Shown here: positions 14,117 to 15,532 of the stretch, one piece after another | Layout of the letters: every line of letters starts with the position of its first letter | Position numbering within the stretch: the stretch's first letter is position 1 | Assembly (NCBI GenBank): GCA_900766005.1 | Contig: CAAFTU010000094.1 | Location: 1-15,532, forward strand | Length of the DNA: 15,532 nt | From: an uncultured Bacteroides sp. | Lineage (GTDB): Bacteria; Bacteroidota; Bacteroidia; Bacteroidales; Bacteroidaceae | Reading direction: 5' to 3' | Made by a program: the position numbers and the translations under genes | Notes under the pieces: model-generated | What the model was told of the DNA's origin: nothing | What the model saw: the letters and a program-made list of their open reading frames with translations, nothing else | The model's database searches: none

Positions 14117-15532
14117 TTATCTAATAAAAAGCAATTCACGATATTTAGGTAATGTCCACATCTGGTTGTCTACGATCAGCTCCAGCTTGTCAATATGATA
14201 ACGTATCTCTTCCAGCATCGGGGCGATGGTATCGTGATAGGCAATGGCCTTTTCGCGCTCGCTCTCTATTTTGTTCGCCACTTTTCGCGCCTCCACCATG
14301 GCATTTACATGCTCGGTGATGAAAATGGTTCGCCGGGCAATCTCTTCGATGAGTTTCATGTTCTCGGCCGACAGTTGGGATGCTTTTTCCGCCGGGAAGA
14401 GCTCTTTCATTTTATACACATTGTCTATCAGCTTGCTTTGGTATTCGGTGGCTACGGGGATGATGTGGTTCATCGCCAGGTCGCCCAGCACGCGCGCCTC
14501 GATCTGGATTTTCTTTGTGTAAGTTTCCCATTTCACTTCATTGCGCGCCTCCAACTCCTTGCGGGTCATCACGCCAGTGGATTCAAACATGGCGATGCTC
14601 GCGGGCTTCAAGTAGTTGTCGAAAATGAGCGGGCAGCTCGTTTCGCAGTCCAGACCCCGGCGGGCGGCCTCCGCCTTCCATTCGTCCGAGTAGCCGTTGC
14701 CGTCAAAGCGGACAGGCTTGCACTCCTTGATGTAGCAGCGGATAATTTCGATGATGGCGGAGATTTTCGGTTCACCCTTTTCGATGAGCGCGTCCACATC
14801 CTGCTTGAACCGGGCAAGCTGTTCGGCAACGGCCGCGTTGAGCGCAATCATGGCGCTGGCGCAGTTTGCCTCCGAGCCTACGGCGCGGAACTCGAAACGG
14901 TTACCGGTGAAGGCGAACGGTGAGGTGCGGTTACGGTCGGTATTGTCAATCAGCAGTTCGGGAATTTGCGGGATGTCCAGCTTCATTCCCTGTTTGCCAG
15001 CCAGTGAGACAAGGTCGTCGTTGCCGCTTTCTTCTATATGGTCCAGCACTTGCGTGAGCTGTTTGCCCAGGAAAGAAGAAATGATGGCGGGCGGCGCTTC
15101 GTTGGCTCCCAGGCGATGGGCGTTGGTGGCACTCATGATAGAGGCTTTCAGCAAACCGTTGTGGTGGTATACCGCCATCAGGGTGTTGACAATGAAGGTG
15201 ATGAAGCGCAGATTGTCTTCGGCGGTCTTGCCCGGAGCCATCAGCAGAACGCCGGTGTCTGTACCCAGTGACCAGTTGTTATGCTTCCCCGAGCCGTTGA
15301 CGCCTTTGAAGGGTTTTTCGTGCAGCAACAGGCGGAAGCCGTGGCTCCGCGCCACCTTGCGCATGAGCGACATGAGAAGCATGTTATGATCTACCGCCAG
15401 GTTGCATTCTTCGAAAATGGGAGCCAGCTCAAATTGGTTGGGAGCCACTTCGTTATGGCGGGTCTTGACGGGTATGCCCAGTTCCAGCGCCTGTATTTCA
15501 AGGTCTTTCATAAAGGCAGCCACACGGGTGGG
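14117..15532 (-). CDS. glnN: type III glutamine synthetase, 5' part cut by the window edge
   Basis: It joins ammonia and glutamate with ATP to make glutamine. The frame stays open to the right edge (first complete codons encode PTRVAAFMKD), so about 471 C-terminal residues of an enzyme of about 730 are seen and roughly 260 are missing; the GTG near 15523 is an internal Val codon. Type III hallmarks are visible: KTRHNEVAPNQFELAPIF, the catalytic NGSGKHNNWS, DNTDRNRTSPFAFTGNRFEF, AVGSEAN and a long C-terminal helical region (MNHIIPVATEYQSKLI). This class forms dodecamers; I see no adenylylation site of the GlnA type. The gene is strikingly GC-rich (two 60-base samples at about 63-68%) compared with about 43% in carB. 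It lies upstream of glmS but is separated by its own terminator and a 313-bp gap. Confidence 0.97.
   Translation of the reverse strand, partial: PTRVAAFMKDLEIQALELGIPVKTRHNEVAPNQFELAPIFEECNLAVDHNMLLMSLMRKVARSHGFRLLLHEKPFKGVNGSGKHNNWSLGTDTGVLLMAPGKTAEDNLRFITFIVNTLMAVYHHNGLLKASIMSATNAHRLGANEAPPAIISSFLGKQLTQVLDHIEESGNDDLVSLAGKQGMKLDIPQIPELLIDNTDRNRTSPFAFTGNRFEFRAVGSEANCASAMIALNAAVAEQLARFKQDVDALIEKGEPKISAIIEIIRCYIKECKPVRFDGNGYSDEWKAEAARRGLDCETSCPLIFDNYLKPASIAMFESTGVMTRKELEARNEVKWETYTKKIQIEARVLGDLAMNHIIPVATEYQSKLIDNVYKMKELFPAEKASQLSAENMKLIEEIARRTIFITEHVNAMVEARKVANKIESEREKAIAYHDTIAPMLEEIRYHIDKLELIVDNQMWTLPKYRELLFIR

Noticed and set aside
15515..15523. GTG near 15523 as the start of a 468-residue protein
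   Set aside because: The frame continues to the window edge and type III glutamine synthetases are about 730 residues; this is an internal Val codon of a truncated gene.

Overview
The window looks like a chromosomal segment of a gut Bacteroidales, most likely Phocaeicola or Bacteroides. The reasons are several exact copies of the Bacteroidota -7 promoter box TAnnTTTG in front of genes, few Shine-Dalgarno sites, a type III glutamine synthetase, a secreted choloylglycine hydrolase of the Gram-negative kind, and AT-rich spacers. I recognise nothing mobile: no insertion sequence, integrase, CRISPR array, tRNA or rRNA. It is mostly a core-genome region.

Left part, 1-2870, plus strand. The window opens with a compact unit of TAnnTTTG box, about 40 nt of leader and a perfect terminator hairpin, which could be a free-standing short RNA. 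Then come a secreted bile salt hydrolase / penicillin V acylase family enzyme, a small free-standing AlaX-type tRNA-editing domain with complete zinc ligands, and an Hsp20 small heat-shock protein with a hairpin-rich leader and a very strong terminator. The convergent gap that follows (2811-3050) holds an unexplained array of palindromic repeats.

Right part, 3051-15532, minus strand. In order of transcription: type III glutamine synthetase (glnN, cut by the window edge), glmS, a long divergent PurF-like amidophosphoribosyltransferase, carA, carB, then a cytoplasmic three-PAS hybrid histidine kinase. Spacers of 25 and 23 nt show that purF-carA-carB is one operon; glmS and the kinase have their own promoter boxes. 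The block is organised around glutamine amide nitrogen: glnN makes glutamine, and GlmS, PurF-like and CarAB spend it on glucosamine-6-phosphate, phosphoribosylamine and carbamoyl phosphate.

Most worth a second look: (1) CarA and CarB resemble the synthetase part of animal CAD far more than E. coli CarAB; (2) the PurF-like protein has an altered oxyanion-hole loop and a large insertion; (3) a perfect palindrome fills the promoter spacer of the purF-carAB operon; (4) the AlaX-like protein; (5) the palindromic array at 2918-2979; (6) the short RNA-like unit at the left edge; (7) the unusually GC-rich glnN. I did not find a clearly new multi-gene system.
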